NCBI GenBank assembly: GCA_963836605.1
Contig: CAWIKB010000009.1
Span: 1,146,646 to 1,210,645 of the forward strand
Length of the DNA: 64,000 nucleotides
Reading direction: 5' to 3'
Source: Bog-473 sp963836605
Lineage (GTDB): Bacteria; Actinomycetota; Acidimicrobiia; Acidimicrobiales; RAAP-2
This document shows positions 25,549 to 34,824 of this stretch, piece after piece. Both the position numbers and the translations under genes were made by a program. The notes below the pieces were generated by a model. The model did not search any database. It saw only the letters and a program-made list of their open reading frames with translations, and was not told the origin of the DNA. Numbering within the stretch: the first letter of the stretch is position 1; every line of letters starts with the position of its first letter.

Positions 25549-27830
25549 TCATGTCTTGAAGCGATGAACCTGGGTGACCGCTGAGTTCGCAATCCACGTC
25601 GAAGTGCCGCCGGGATTTTGGCTCGGTGTCACAGTGACAGTAGTTGACACCGGATTGGCGGAAGGTTGAACCCGGAGATGCATCCGGTAGACGGGGGACG
25701 CGGCGATGGTGCCGGATAGGGCTCACTCGGGCTATCGTCGGTTGAGTTCGGAGGGATCTCGACAAAGCCGCTATAGACATTCACTCCGAGTTCTGTTTCG
25801 CGAGACATGGCAAGGGCGACACCATCCACCGACGGGGTCCGAGAGCTGCAGCGGGGTGTAGATGGACATCCACATGTAGTTCGCCCCCGAGGGAACCGTC
25901 GGTGCCCCGGGACTGTCCAGGATCAGCCGAAGGCAGACCGGAGGCAGGCGCACTGTTCTTCAGGGTGATCGAAAGTTGTGCCTGGACCCTCCCGGTGGTC
26001 GGAGTCGAACACGACATGATCTGACACGGACTGATGGAGGAATACGTCAATATTGTTGTTTCCGGCATTCTGCAGGGTCACAGCCAGCAGATCGCCACCC
26101 TTGCTCCGAGGGAACTTCTCGGTCGCCTTGCAGGGGGCTCAAGATGGATCTCCTCGGGTGAGCGAACACTCCACATGGCGATCTGGCCATTTTGGAGCGC
26201 GGTGTACAGCGCGTTGGAGACCTTTGCGGGTCGCGGGAAGCACCATGTTGGTCAATCGATGGAACACGATCTCGGAGCGCCTCCGCTCCGTAGTCGTGAC
26301 GCACCTGCGGACTGAGACTTCGCCCCATAGAGGATGTACTGGTCCTCCATGAGCTCAGAGGGCGTGTTCTTGCTGTTGAGCGGGACCGAAAGGCCCGGCA
26401 CCTTCACGGGACCGGTGAGTTTGAGGAGTTGCGCCAAGCCGTAAGGATCCACGACGATCACGCCGTCCAACTGGACCCCACCGGCCTGCGGGTAGAGCTG
26501 GGCCAGAACCTGGCCCGTCGTCGGGAGATCTGGGGCGTACGTCTCATCTTGGAAAAACGACTCTGGGTGGAACTGCCCGTACCGGGCCAGGAAGCTGGCC
26601 GGTCCATGCAGTGTTCCCCCGCCTTTTGGCAATGCCGAAGTGAGCGTGCCGACGGATCCCGGAACGGACCAGCGTCAATTTTCCGTCCGGCGCCTCGAGC
26701 TCCGCGTATCCGGTGATGGCGCCGCCGAGGCCCCGCATCTCCGATGGTGTCTCGTAAACCACCAGGTAGTGGCGGGGCGCCTGGGCTCCGAGCATCGAGG
26801 GAAGGACCGGAATGACCCGCGCTGCGATGTAGGCGCTGTGTCGAGCCTGATTCAGCTGTGTCGACAATCTTCCGAGCCTGGCCTGCAGCGGAGACACCAG
26901 CCACGGACTGCGCAAGGCCCGACATCGTCACCTGGGCGCTGGCAAGCGCACCATCGAGGATCTTTGCGGGGCCCAGCAGCGAGGTCACCTGCCCAGGTCG
27001 ACCTGGCCGTCATGGACACCGAGATCATGAAGATTGAACCCGGACGCCTGTCGGGACGCCACGGAATCGAGCCGGATTGGCCATGGCGGACCCGGAGGCC
27101 AGCGCTTGGCGATGTTGCGCCACGACTGGGATCAAGTCGCGTTGGCTGTGTCCACCAACTTCCGATGGCTGGATGAGGCCGACCGAAAATTGTCCGATGC
27201 CGCGGCCAGAGCACTTCGAGGCTGAACCCGAAGTTCCCGATCGGAGGTCATGAAGAGCCGAGATGGAGCTCATCCTGACCCTTGGACAAGGAGGAGCCTG
27301 CGAGTCCCCAGGCGACCACGAACAGCAGCACCGGCACGAGGGCCACCACGGCGACGATTCCGATGGCTCGCCGAGTGCGCCGCCTTCCCGATTTGGACAG
27401 GCGCCGGTACGCCGAGACAGAGGGGTAGACCAGCACGGCGACGGCGACCAATGCCGTCGACCCATGAAATCCAATTGGTGGCCACCGCAGGATGACCTGG
27501 CTGGCGAGCGCACCCACCAAGGCCCCCATCCGCCGCCGGGAACCGGGCAGTGCCACCTGGTAGAGGGCGATGCCGAAGGCGACGAGCGCAGGGGCAAGGA
27601 GCCATTCCCGGCTCATCGCCACGCATACGGCACCCAGCACGAGCAGAGACTCCCGGCTGGCTTGACTCGCCGATCAGGGTCACCAGGACAGCAAAGAGGG
27701 CGCCGTACAATTCATCGACGACCGGCGTCCCCGTCGGATGGCACCCGGCGAACAGGCCACCGAGCACCTGCTGCCACGGCAAGCGCAATGATCACCCGTC
27801 GTGGAATCTCGCCGGCTCTTTCGGAGCTCG
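25549..27830 (-). pseudogene. DUF4012-domain membrane protein, multiple frameshifts
   Basis: All parts of a DUF4012 protein occur in order but in changing frames. N-terminal membrane region: 'GGLFAGCHPTGTPVVDELYG' and 'PALVAFGIALYQVALPG' (27790-27500). Single helix: 'IVAVVALVPVLLFVVAWGL' (27350-27290). Extracytoplasmic helices: 'VVAQHRQALASGSAMA' and 'NLHDLGVHDGQVDL'. Core: 'YLVVYETPSEMRGLGGAITG' (26750) and 'YGQFHPESFFQDETYAPDLP' (26570). C-terminal beta domain: 'PTVPSGANYMWMSIYTPLQL' (25880) to 'TSTWIANSAVTQVHRFKT' (25549). I count at least eight shifts, of both signs. DUF4012 proteins are common beside actinobacterial surface-polysaccharide genes; their activity is unknown. Confidence 0.75.
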
Positions 27831-28172
27831 TCCCTCGACTGCCATTGGGCATCGGGTGGAGGCCGGTCGGTGGTGGTCACGAATGGGTCTTCCGGAAACC
27901 CTGCCGCGTCAGCAGCGGCCGTCGCAGGCCGGCAGAGGTCACGGACAGTATCGCGCACTCGACTTTGGTGGAATCCGGTCACCAACACATGATTTTCCGA
28001 CTTCGCCAAACGAGAGTCCAGGCACGTGTGTCGCCGTGTCGCCGCCTGTCCTCATGATCACGCCGAGGTTGGTGGACGTGCGCGTGCGAGCGATCAAACG
28101 TGCGTATGTAACCAGGCAACCGACTCGACATCGACACTCGATCATCAAGCGCACGGCGCCCGGTGGGACCGA
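27831..28172. other. Region upstream of the DUF4012 gene
   Basis: About 340 bases. The start of the DUF4012 protein must lie near or inside its left part, but I cannot place it because frames change. The rest shows no convincing coding frame or repeat. Confidence 0.4.
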
Positions 28173-28745
28173 CTACTTGTCCGCCTGAACCTTGCGGCGG
28201 CTGCTGAGCACGAGGATCCCACCGATGGCGATGGCGACTGACGCCACCGCGATCAGGGCCGAGATGTCGGCACCCGTAAAGGCCAGTCCCGAGGAGGAAG
28301 TCGATGACGCGGATGACGCGATGATGCCGCGGTCGAAGCCGGCGCCGGCGGTGTACCGCTCGGTGTCGCCGCAGCGGTGTCGCTGCTGCGCCGAGCAGCG
28401 TGATGGAGAACGACGCGCTGTCTCCCTAGGGGTCGGTGGCCGTGCAGGTGTAGGTCCCCGGGGGCCTGGGCGGCAGCGTGACCGCCTTGGAGAACGTGCC
28501 GGTCGAACTCGACGTCGTCGAGCCGACGGATACCCCGAGCACAGGTCAGACTCACCGTGGCGTTCGGGTGGAAGTTCGTTACCGCTGAGGGTCACGCTGC
28601 AGGCGGTCGCCGCGCTGCAAGTTGAGTTACTGCCGGTGAGCGTCGGGGCGGTCGGACCGTAGGCGAAAGCCGCCCCTGAAGTACCGAGGATGACGCCAAG
28701 ACAGAGAAGGGCGCCCGCCACAAACTTCGAAGATCGGTGCTTCAT
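28173..28745 (-). pseudogene. Secreted LAFTG-anchored protein, frameshifted
   Basis: ATG 28745 with GGGAGG upstream opens a signal peptide (MKHRSSKFVAGALLCLGVIL..AFAYG) and an Ig-like start ('APTLTGSNSTCSAATACSVT'). One extra base near 28577 moves the frame to 'NFHPNATVSLTC'. A later frame carries 'STGTFSKAVTLPPRPPGTYT', then meets an in-frame TAG near 28428. The last part returns to the first frame with 'SGLAFTGADI', a hydrophobic helix and 'SSRRKVQADK'. The sorting signal is nearly identical to that at 1977-2567, so both were probably substrates of one class E sortase. Several indels plus a stop mean either true decay or poor sequence here. Confidence 0.65.
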
Positions 28746-29186
28746 GATGTCCTGCCTCCCGTTCCTAACTTCCCCGAAGCTCGGTTTCAACTACCGACAT
28801 ACTTGCTCGACCTACTGGCGTTTGTCCAGCTTATCCGAGCCTTTACTGCGACAGTGTTGTGAGACCGGCCGGAAATTCGCCCTCGTACCTGCTGGAATGA
28901 ATCTCACGGAACGTCCGGAATTCATACCCCATGAAACACCCCGATTCCGGCACTGAACACCCCTATTTCGCCCTTCAGGCCTTTCGGAGATCACGGTGTG
29001 CAGACCGCCGAGACCCTACGGGCACTTCCCCAAGCGCGCTGACGAGTGCACATGAGCGCCCACCGGAGGAGGTGGCCACGGCGCTAGTCGTCGTGAGCAG
29101 GTGGTATGCAATTTGCACGCACAGGCTGTCCGGACCGGGCCAAGTCCCGACAATCTCGACTGAGCCGGAGGAAGAACGGAATCGTC
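28746..29186. other. Intergenic region between divergent LAFTG and phosphatase genes
   Basis: About 440 bases with no supported gene. Between 28880 and 28975 short near-repeats of 'CCGGAATTC' and 'CCCCTATTTCGCCC' type occur. Promoters for both divergent genes should lie here; I could not assign them. Confidence 0.4.
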
Positions 29187-29745
29187 TTGCCCATCAAGAT
29201 CCTGTACATCTGCACTGGAAACATCTACCGCTCGCCCATGGCCAAGCCATCACCAATGCCCGAGCGTCGCGAGCTGGGCCAGGACGTCGATTGCCAGCTC
29301 AGCTGGGATGCTCGGAGTGGGTCAGCCGATCGCCGGGAGGGCGTTGGCAGCGCTTGGGCCCAATGCAGGACGGGGTAACGGAACATTCGCTCAGCTCCGC
29401 CATCCTAGAGGATTCGCTGCGCAGGAACTGATTTGATTCTGGGCATGGAGCGACTGCATGTCCGCGAGGCGGCGGTCCTGGCTCCCAGGTCTGGGATCGA
29501 ACGTTCACCTTGAAGGAAATCGTACGCCGGGGCTGAACGCATCGGCCCCCGCCCGGTGGTCAGCAGGCCTTCGCTGACTGGGTGGCCAGGTAGGTCGGGA
29601 CCGGACCCGAAGCGAACTGCTCGGCTCCTCCCCCGACGATGACGTCGAGGACATACTCAATATGACCACGTCGGAGGTGCGCGACATCGCTAAGGAGCTA
29701 CGGAGGCAGATCGATCAGCTTCTGACACTCGTGCGGCTTCCGTAG
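29187..29745 (+). pseudogene. Low-molecular-weight protein tyrosine phosphatase (Wzb-like), frameshifted
   Basis: The N-terminus 'IKILYICTGNIYRSPMA' carries the C-x5-R phosphatase loop (CTGNIYR; Tyr replaces the usual second Cys). The middle appears in another frame ('MLGVGQPIAGRALAALGP'), and the C-terminus in further frames ('RTFTLKEIVRRG', 'DDDVEDILNMTTSEVRDIAK'), ending at 29745. Together these cover a whole 180-residue Wzb-type phosphatase with the DP-loop region replaced by 'DDDVEDIL'. It directly precedes a Wzc-like kinase, the classical wzb-wzc pair controlling polysaccharide export. At least four frameshifts break it. The start (TTG 29187 or slightly upstream) is uncertain. Confidence 0.68.
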
Positions 29746-29979
29746 GAACTCTGGTGACTGCCGTTGCCGTGGTGCGGCTACCGAGCGATGGCTCTTACCG
29801 GACGGAAGCCGACCCGTGGAACCCCTAGCCAACTGCTACATTTTGCCTCGCGGAACTCACCCGACAGGCCGAAGCAACGACCCCAGGGAGGGGCGGATTG
29901 GCATGATAATCTACAAGACCCGTAGCACAAGTGCCGAGATCGCCCTACAGGGCGGTCATTCCCGACTCCAGGACGCCTA

Positions 29980-31823
29980 ATGCCCACCGACGAAGCCACG
30001 TCCGAGGTTGATCTATGGCGGTATATCCGGATTCTGGGTCGTCGCAAGTGGTGGATCATCGGTATGACGATTTTGGGAACTAACTTGTCGGCTCTGTCTA
30101 CGCACATGACCGCGACCAAGACAGTACACCGCCACCGCCCTCCTCCAGGTTGAACCAGCACGGGGATCCGTCACCGTGCCCATGCCCAGGACCCCTGATG
30201 CGCCCTGACTGACGCTGCCCCCGAGATGAATTTCTGACCAGCTCGGCTGACGGTGAGTGCAGTGACGATCGCGCGGAAATGGTGGATCATCGGGACGACC
30301 ATCATCGGGCTGTTGGGCGGCAGCCGGCTTACACGTTCACAGCAACGAAGCAATACACCGCCACCGCCTTACTCCAGGTTGAACCTGCCAGGGGATCCAT
30401 CACCGTCACCGGTCCCACGCCAACCGTGGCAGCCACCGACGTGTCGACCCAACTCCAGCTTCTGACCAGCTCGGCGGTAAAGAATGTCGTTCGAGAACTC
30501 TCTCCACTTTACGCCGAAGATCACGGCGACCCAGGTTGGGAGCACTGACGTCCTGTCGATCGTCGCCACGAGCACGAGTCCCACCCAGGCGGCATTCATC
30601 GCAAATACGTACGCCAAGCTGTTTGTCACCTACGAACGTCAGACGGCACTCAAGAACTTGACCGCCGAGGAGCTGCAGTACCAGCAGCAGATCAACACGA
30701 TCAACAGTCAGCTGCAAGGTCTTTCCACCACTTCACCCGGCGCCGTTGCCTTGGGGAACCAGTTGGCGCTTCTCAAGAACCAGACTCGCGGAGTTGCAGG
30801 TGCGTCGGGGCGAGCACGGGTGGCGTCCAGCTCGCTTCTGCTGCCACTGTGCCTCTGTACCCGAGTTCGCCCAAGAAGAGCACTGATCTGATTCTGGGAG
30901 GTGTGGTCGGACTTGATCCTCGGCTTGGTCCTGGCGGGCATCGTCGAGATGCTCGACGACAAGGTCTACGACCAGGCGGACTTGGATCGACTGGCGCCGG
31001 GAGTTCCGGTCCTCGGGCAGATCCCGATGATCGGCTCCATGGAAGGACAAGAGGAGGCCCTTCCTGGTCTCGATGGCCGAACCTACCTCCCCGGTGACCG
31101 AGGCCTACCGGTCTCTCCGCACGTCACTTCAGTTTGCTTCGTACGATGATCCGGTCCAGGTCATTCTGGTGACCAGTCCCACTGCCACTGACGGCAAGAC
31201 CTCCACCGTTGCCAATGTCGGAGTCATGTTCGCCTCGGCCGGCCAGAGGGTCGTGCTCGTATCGAGCGATCTGCGGCGTCCCCGACTGGGACAGTTCTTC
31301 GATATGGACGAGACGGTCGGTCTGACGTCCGTCGTGATCGGCGAGGCGACACTCGATGAGGCCCTCCAACCTGTCGCGGGTGTGCCCGGCATGACGCTGC
31401 TCGGCGCCGGACCGATACCCCACAACCCGGCCGAGCTGTTGGGCAGCAAGAAGATGGCCGAAGTGGTCGCGACAACTTCGCGACCGGTTCGATGTCATCG
31501 TCATCGATAGTCCCCCGCTGCTGCCGGTGACCGACCCGGTGATCCTGGCTCGATTGGCCGATCTTACGCTCCTGGTGGTCGGTGCCGGTCAGACCAAGAA
31601 GTCGCAACTCGCTCGATCATTTCAGCAGGTCGCGCAGTCCGGTTCCCCGAGACTGGGCATCGTCTTCAACGAGGTCCGAAAGCAGTCCGACAGTTCCTAC
31701 AGCTATTCTTACAGCTACGCGTACAAACCGCGGCCGAACGAACCGTCGCCGTCGGACCACTCCCCCTTCGGTCAACGGCGATGCCATCTGGCGGCCGGGC
31801 TGCACGTCAAGTCCGACGACTGA
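29980..31823 (+). pseudogene. Wzz/Wzc-type polysaccharide co-polymerase and tyrosine kinase, frameshifted
   Basis: ATG 29980 opens 'EVDLWRYIRILGRRKWWIIG', the Wzz N-terminal membrane entry. This region is then duplicated (see 30043-30482). Later frames give the periplasmic coil ('TYAKLFVTYERQTALKNLTA'), the second helix ('LILGLVLAGIVEMLDDKVYD'), and the kinase: Walker A 'TSPTATDGKTSTVAN', Walker A' 'VVLVSSDLRRPRL', Walker B 'VIVIDSPPLLPVTDP', and the autophosphorylated tail 'YSYSYSYAYK'. An extra A at 31472 and breaks near 30480, 30790 and 31060 split it. Such kinases set polysaccharide chain length. A second, nearly intact copy is at 53730-55413. Confidence 0.75.
30043..30482 (+). repeat. 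Diverged tandem duplication of the Wzz N-terminal segment
   Basis: Two copies about 230 bases apart (30043-30252 and 30274-30482) share stretches such as 'TGGTGGATCATCGG', 'ACACCGCCACCGCC', 'CTCCAGGTTGAACC' and 'CTGACCAGCTCGGC' in the same order. Identity is roughly three quarters by eye, with small indels. Both encode the first membrane helix and following strand, so one copy is surplus. Confidence 0.7.
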
Positions 31824-31893
31824 CTTCCCGACTCCGGCGTCATTGTCAGGAATCTGTCTACCGATGCGGAGCCCGAGCCGACAACACCCCGGG

Positions 31894-32416
31894 TCAGGCA
31901 GGCCACGCCTCGGAGAGCTTCTTCCACGCCAGCTGCAGCGTCTCGGGCATGACACGAGCGCCGGCGATGGTGGTCATGAAGTTGGTGTCCCCCGACCAAC
32001 GAGGGAGTACGTGGAGGTGCAGGTGCGCCGGGATCCCCGCTCCGCCGGCCCGGCCCAAATTCGCCCCGACGTTCAAGCCATCCGGGTCGTACGCTGCCTC
32101 AATGGCCGCCACCGACTGGCGGGTGGAGGTCCACAGCTCGGCCGATTCGAGCTCGGTCAACTCCCCCAAGCCACCCACATGGCGCAAGGGAAGCACCAGG
32201 ACGTGCCCGCTGGCGTAGGGAAAGGCGTTCAAGCACGACGAACGTCGACGGGCCCCGCCACACCATGAGGTTGTCCACTGAAGGATCGCCACTCCGCGCG
32301 ATCCGGCAGAACACGCACTCGTCGGGATCATGACCCCCGTCCGACGAACGCTCCCGGGCGGTCGCTTCGACGATGTAGTCGCTGCGCCAGCCGGCCCAGA
32401 GTTGTTCCAGGCTCAC
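31894..32416 (-). CDS. HIT-family hydrolase/Ap4A phosphorylase-like protein (frameshifted)
   Basis: GTG 32416 overlaps the thrS stop by four bases (GTGA). The first frame gives 'ECVFCRIARSGDPSVDNLMV' and 'GPSTFVVL'; after removal of one T near 32231 it continues as 'NAFPYASGHVLVLPLRHVGG' to the HIT triad 'HLHLHVLPRW', ending at 31894. The whole is about 173 residues. The mycobacterial equivalent (Rv2613c) is a diadenosine tetraphosphate phosphorylase encoded between thrS and pgsA. Here pgsA is 26 kb further on. An inactivated copy would be unusual because the gene is conserved, so a sequence error is likely. Confidence 0.8.
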
Positions 32417-34410
32417 TCGGGTGTGCTCCCACCGGGGCCACCTTCAGGCGATCCCTTGGCCGCGACCTCGTCCATCACCCGCACGACGAACGTCTCGAGG
32501 GGCACGCCCCGCTCCGGCTTCTCCGTCGAACCGCGGCGGTTCACCCCGACGGTGGCGTTCTCGACGTCGTCGTCGCCCACCACCAGGACGTAGGGCACCT
32601 TGGCCATCTTCGCCCGCCTGATCCGGGCTCCCAACGACTCACCGGCGTCATCGACACTGACCCGCACACCCGCCTCGGTGCAGGCCACCTCCACCGATCG
32701 CGCGTACTCCAGGTGGGCGTCACTCACCGGGAGCACCTTGACCTGTTCGGGCGACAGCCAGGTGGGCAGGGCCCCGGCGTAGTGCTCGAGCAGCACCGCC
32801 ATGAAGCGCTCCACCGACCCGAACAGCGCCCGGTGGATCATGATCGGCCGGTGTCGCGCGTTGTCGGCTCCGACGTACTCGAGGCCGAAGCGTTGGGGCA
32901 ACTGGAAATCGAGTTGCACCGTGGACATCTGCCAAGTTCGACCGATGGCATCACGCGCCTGTACCGAGATCTTCGGCCCGTAGAACGCGCCGCCGCCTTC
33001 GTCCATGACCAGATCGAAGCCCATTTCGGCCGCCGTGGACCTCAGGGCCTCGGTCGCTTCCTCCCATTCCTCGTCCGAGCCGACCGCCTTGCCCGGTGGT
33101 TTGGTGGAGAGCTCGAGATAGAACTCGTTCAGTCCGAAATCGCCCAACAGGTCGAGCACGAAGCGCATGGTGCGGACCAGCTCGGGAACCATCTGCTCGC
33201 GGGTGCAGAAGATGTGGGCGTCATCCATGGTCATCCCTCGGACCCGGGTCAGCCCGTGCACGACCCCCGACTTCTCGTGGCGGTACACCGTCCCGAACTC
33301 GAAGAGGCGCAGCGGCAACTCCCGGTAGGAACGTTGCCGGCTCCGGTAGACCAGGATGTGGAACGGGCAGTTCATGGGCTTGAGGTAGTACTCGGTTCCC
33401 CCGTCGAGCTCCATCGGTGGGTACATTCCCTCGGCGAACCAGTCCAGGTGGCCTGAGATCTCGAAGAGCTGGCTCTTGGTGATGTGGGGCGAATTGACGA
33501 ACTCGTACCCGGCCTCGACGTGGCGCTGGCGGGAGTAGTCCTCCATCAGCCGACGGATCGTCCCGCCCTTGGGGTGGAAGATGGCCAGGCCGGAACCGAT
33601 CTCCTCGGGGAAACTGAAGAGATCGAGCTCAGCTCCCAACTTGCGGTGGTCGCGTCGCTCGGCCTCCTCCAATTGGTGGAGGTACGCCGCCAGGGCCTTT
33701 TTCGATTCCCACGCGGTCCCGTAGATCCGCTGCAGCTGCTCCCGCTTCTCGTCGCCCCGCCAGTAGGCGCCGGCCACACGCATCAGCTTGAAGTGGCCCA
33801 GCTTCCCCGTCGACGGCACATGCGGTCCGCGGCAGAGGTCGGTGAACGAGTCGCTGTTCCAGTAGGTGCTGACCAGGGATCCGCCGGCATCGACCTCGTC
33901 CGCCCCGGCCCCGACCGCCTCGATGATCTCGCGCTTGAACGGCTGATCGGCGAAGAGCCGGAGCCCATCGGCCAGGTCGTGCTCGTGACGAATGAACGGC
34001 TGGTCCTCGGCCATGATGGCGCGCATCTCCGCCTCGACCCGCTCCAGGTCGTCGTCGCTGAACCGCGCCCCGTCGGGCAGCTCGAAGTCGTAGTAGAACC
34101 CGTTCTCGATCACCGGTCCGATGGCGTACTTCGCACCGGGCCAGAGACGAAGGACGGCCTGAGCCAGGACATGTGCCGTCGAATGCCGAAGGACCTCACG
34201 CCCGGCGTCCGCATCCCCGGTCACGATGGCAACCTCTACCCCGTCGGCCAGCGGAGTGCTCAGGTCCACCTCGTGCCCGTTGACGGTGGCCGCCACCGCC
34301 GCTTTGGCCAGCCCGGATCCGATCGACTGCGCCAGCTCGGCAGCCGTCGTTCCCTCGGTGAGCTCCCGCATCGAACCGTCGGGGAGCCGAACCGAAATGA
34401 CGCCTGCCAT
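32413..34410 (-). CDS. thrS: Threonyl-tRNA synthetase
   Basis: 665 residues from ATG 34410, which is preceded by GGAAGG; 15 further upstream codons are open but unlikely. N-terminal TGS domain (1-60, 'VISVRLPDGSMRELTEG'). Editing domain with H-x3-H in 'LRHSTAHVLAQAV'. Class II catalytic core with 'YYLKPMNCPFH', 'RLFEFGTVYRHEKSG', 'TMDDAHIFCT' and motif 3 near 'RPIMIHRALFGSVERF'. C-terminal anticodon-binding domain 'VKVLPVSDAHLEYA'. It charges tRNA-Thr and looks fully intact. It overlaps the HIT gene, so both share a transcript. I looked for a T-box in the leader and saw none. Confidence 0.97.
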   Translation of the reverse strand: MAGVISVRLPDGSMRELTEGTTAAELAQSIGSGLAKAAVAATVNGHEVDLSTPLADGVEVAIVTGDADAGREVLRHSTAHVLAQAVLRLWPGAKYAIGPVIENGFYYDFELPDGARFSDDDLERVEAEMRAIMAEDQPFIRHEHDLADGLRLFADQPFKREIIEAVGAGADEVDAGGSLVSTYWNSDSFTDLCRGPHVPSTGKLGHFKLMRVAGAYWRGDEKREQLQRIYGTAWESKKALAAYLHQLEEAERRDHRKLGAELDLFSFPEEIGSGLAIFHPKGGTIRRLMEDYSRQRHVEAGYEFVNSPHITKSQLFEISGHLDWFAEGMYPPMELDGGTEYYLKPMNCPFHILVYRSRQRSYRELPLRLFEFGTVYRHEKSGVVHGLTRVRGMTMDDAHIFCTREQMVPELVRTMRFVLDLLGDFGLNEFYLELSTKPPGKAVGSDEEWEEATEALRSTAAEMGFDLVMDEGGGAFYGPKISVQARDAIGRTWQMSTVQLDFQLPQRFGLEYVGADNARHRPIMIHRALFGSVERFMAVLLEHYAGALPTWLSPEQVKVLPVSDAHLEYARSVEVACTEAGVRVSVDDAGESLGARIRRAKMAKVPYVLVVGDDDVENATVGVNRRGSTEKPERGVPLETFVVRVMDEVAAKGSPEGGPGGSTPE

Positions 34411-34824
34411 TGTTGAACCCTTCCTCTCAGTGGTGGGATCTCTCCTCACCGGCACGTGGGCTCAAGGGTACTGGACTGCCATCTCTCCCCCGGCCTCGGA
34501 ATCTCCCCGGACCTCGGTCCTCGCCCTCGGTTTCCTCAGCCCAACCAGTCATCGGGCACCGTGAAGCGCGCCCGGAGGACGAGATGCGCGTGCAACATCT
34601 TCGCGTCGCGGAGCCGGTAGCTCGACACGGCCGGGACCGACGCCCACTGGGCGAACGCGAGGCTGTCCCCCAGTTCGTGCCGAGGCCACTGACGACCACC
34701 ACTTCGTCCTCCTCCTCAAGGACATTCGCCGGACCCCGCGATTCTGACGGGTGTCTCCTTCTGGTTGAGTCTCGCCGGTCGCAAGCCTGCGAGTCCGTTC
34801 ACACGGGCGACCTCGTGTCGCGCG
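34411..34824 (-). other. Upstream region of thrS with a possible gene remnant
   Basis: About 410 bases. A minus-strand frame ending at 34536 ('HELGDSLAFAQWASVPAVSS', 'FTVPDDWLG') looks protein-like and may join, with a shift near 34686, to 'VLEEEDEVVVVSG'. I do not recognise it. No promoter could be fixed for thrS. Confidence 0.3.

Noticed and set aside
5900..31900. Insertion sequences or integrase explaining the 26 kb block
   Set aside because: No transposase, integrase, tRNA attachment site or matching flanking repeats were found at either junction.
34411..34824. T-box leader of thrS
   Set aside because: No T-box sequence or specifier-type stem could be seen on the minus strand.
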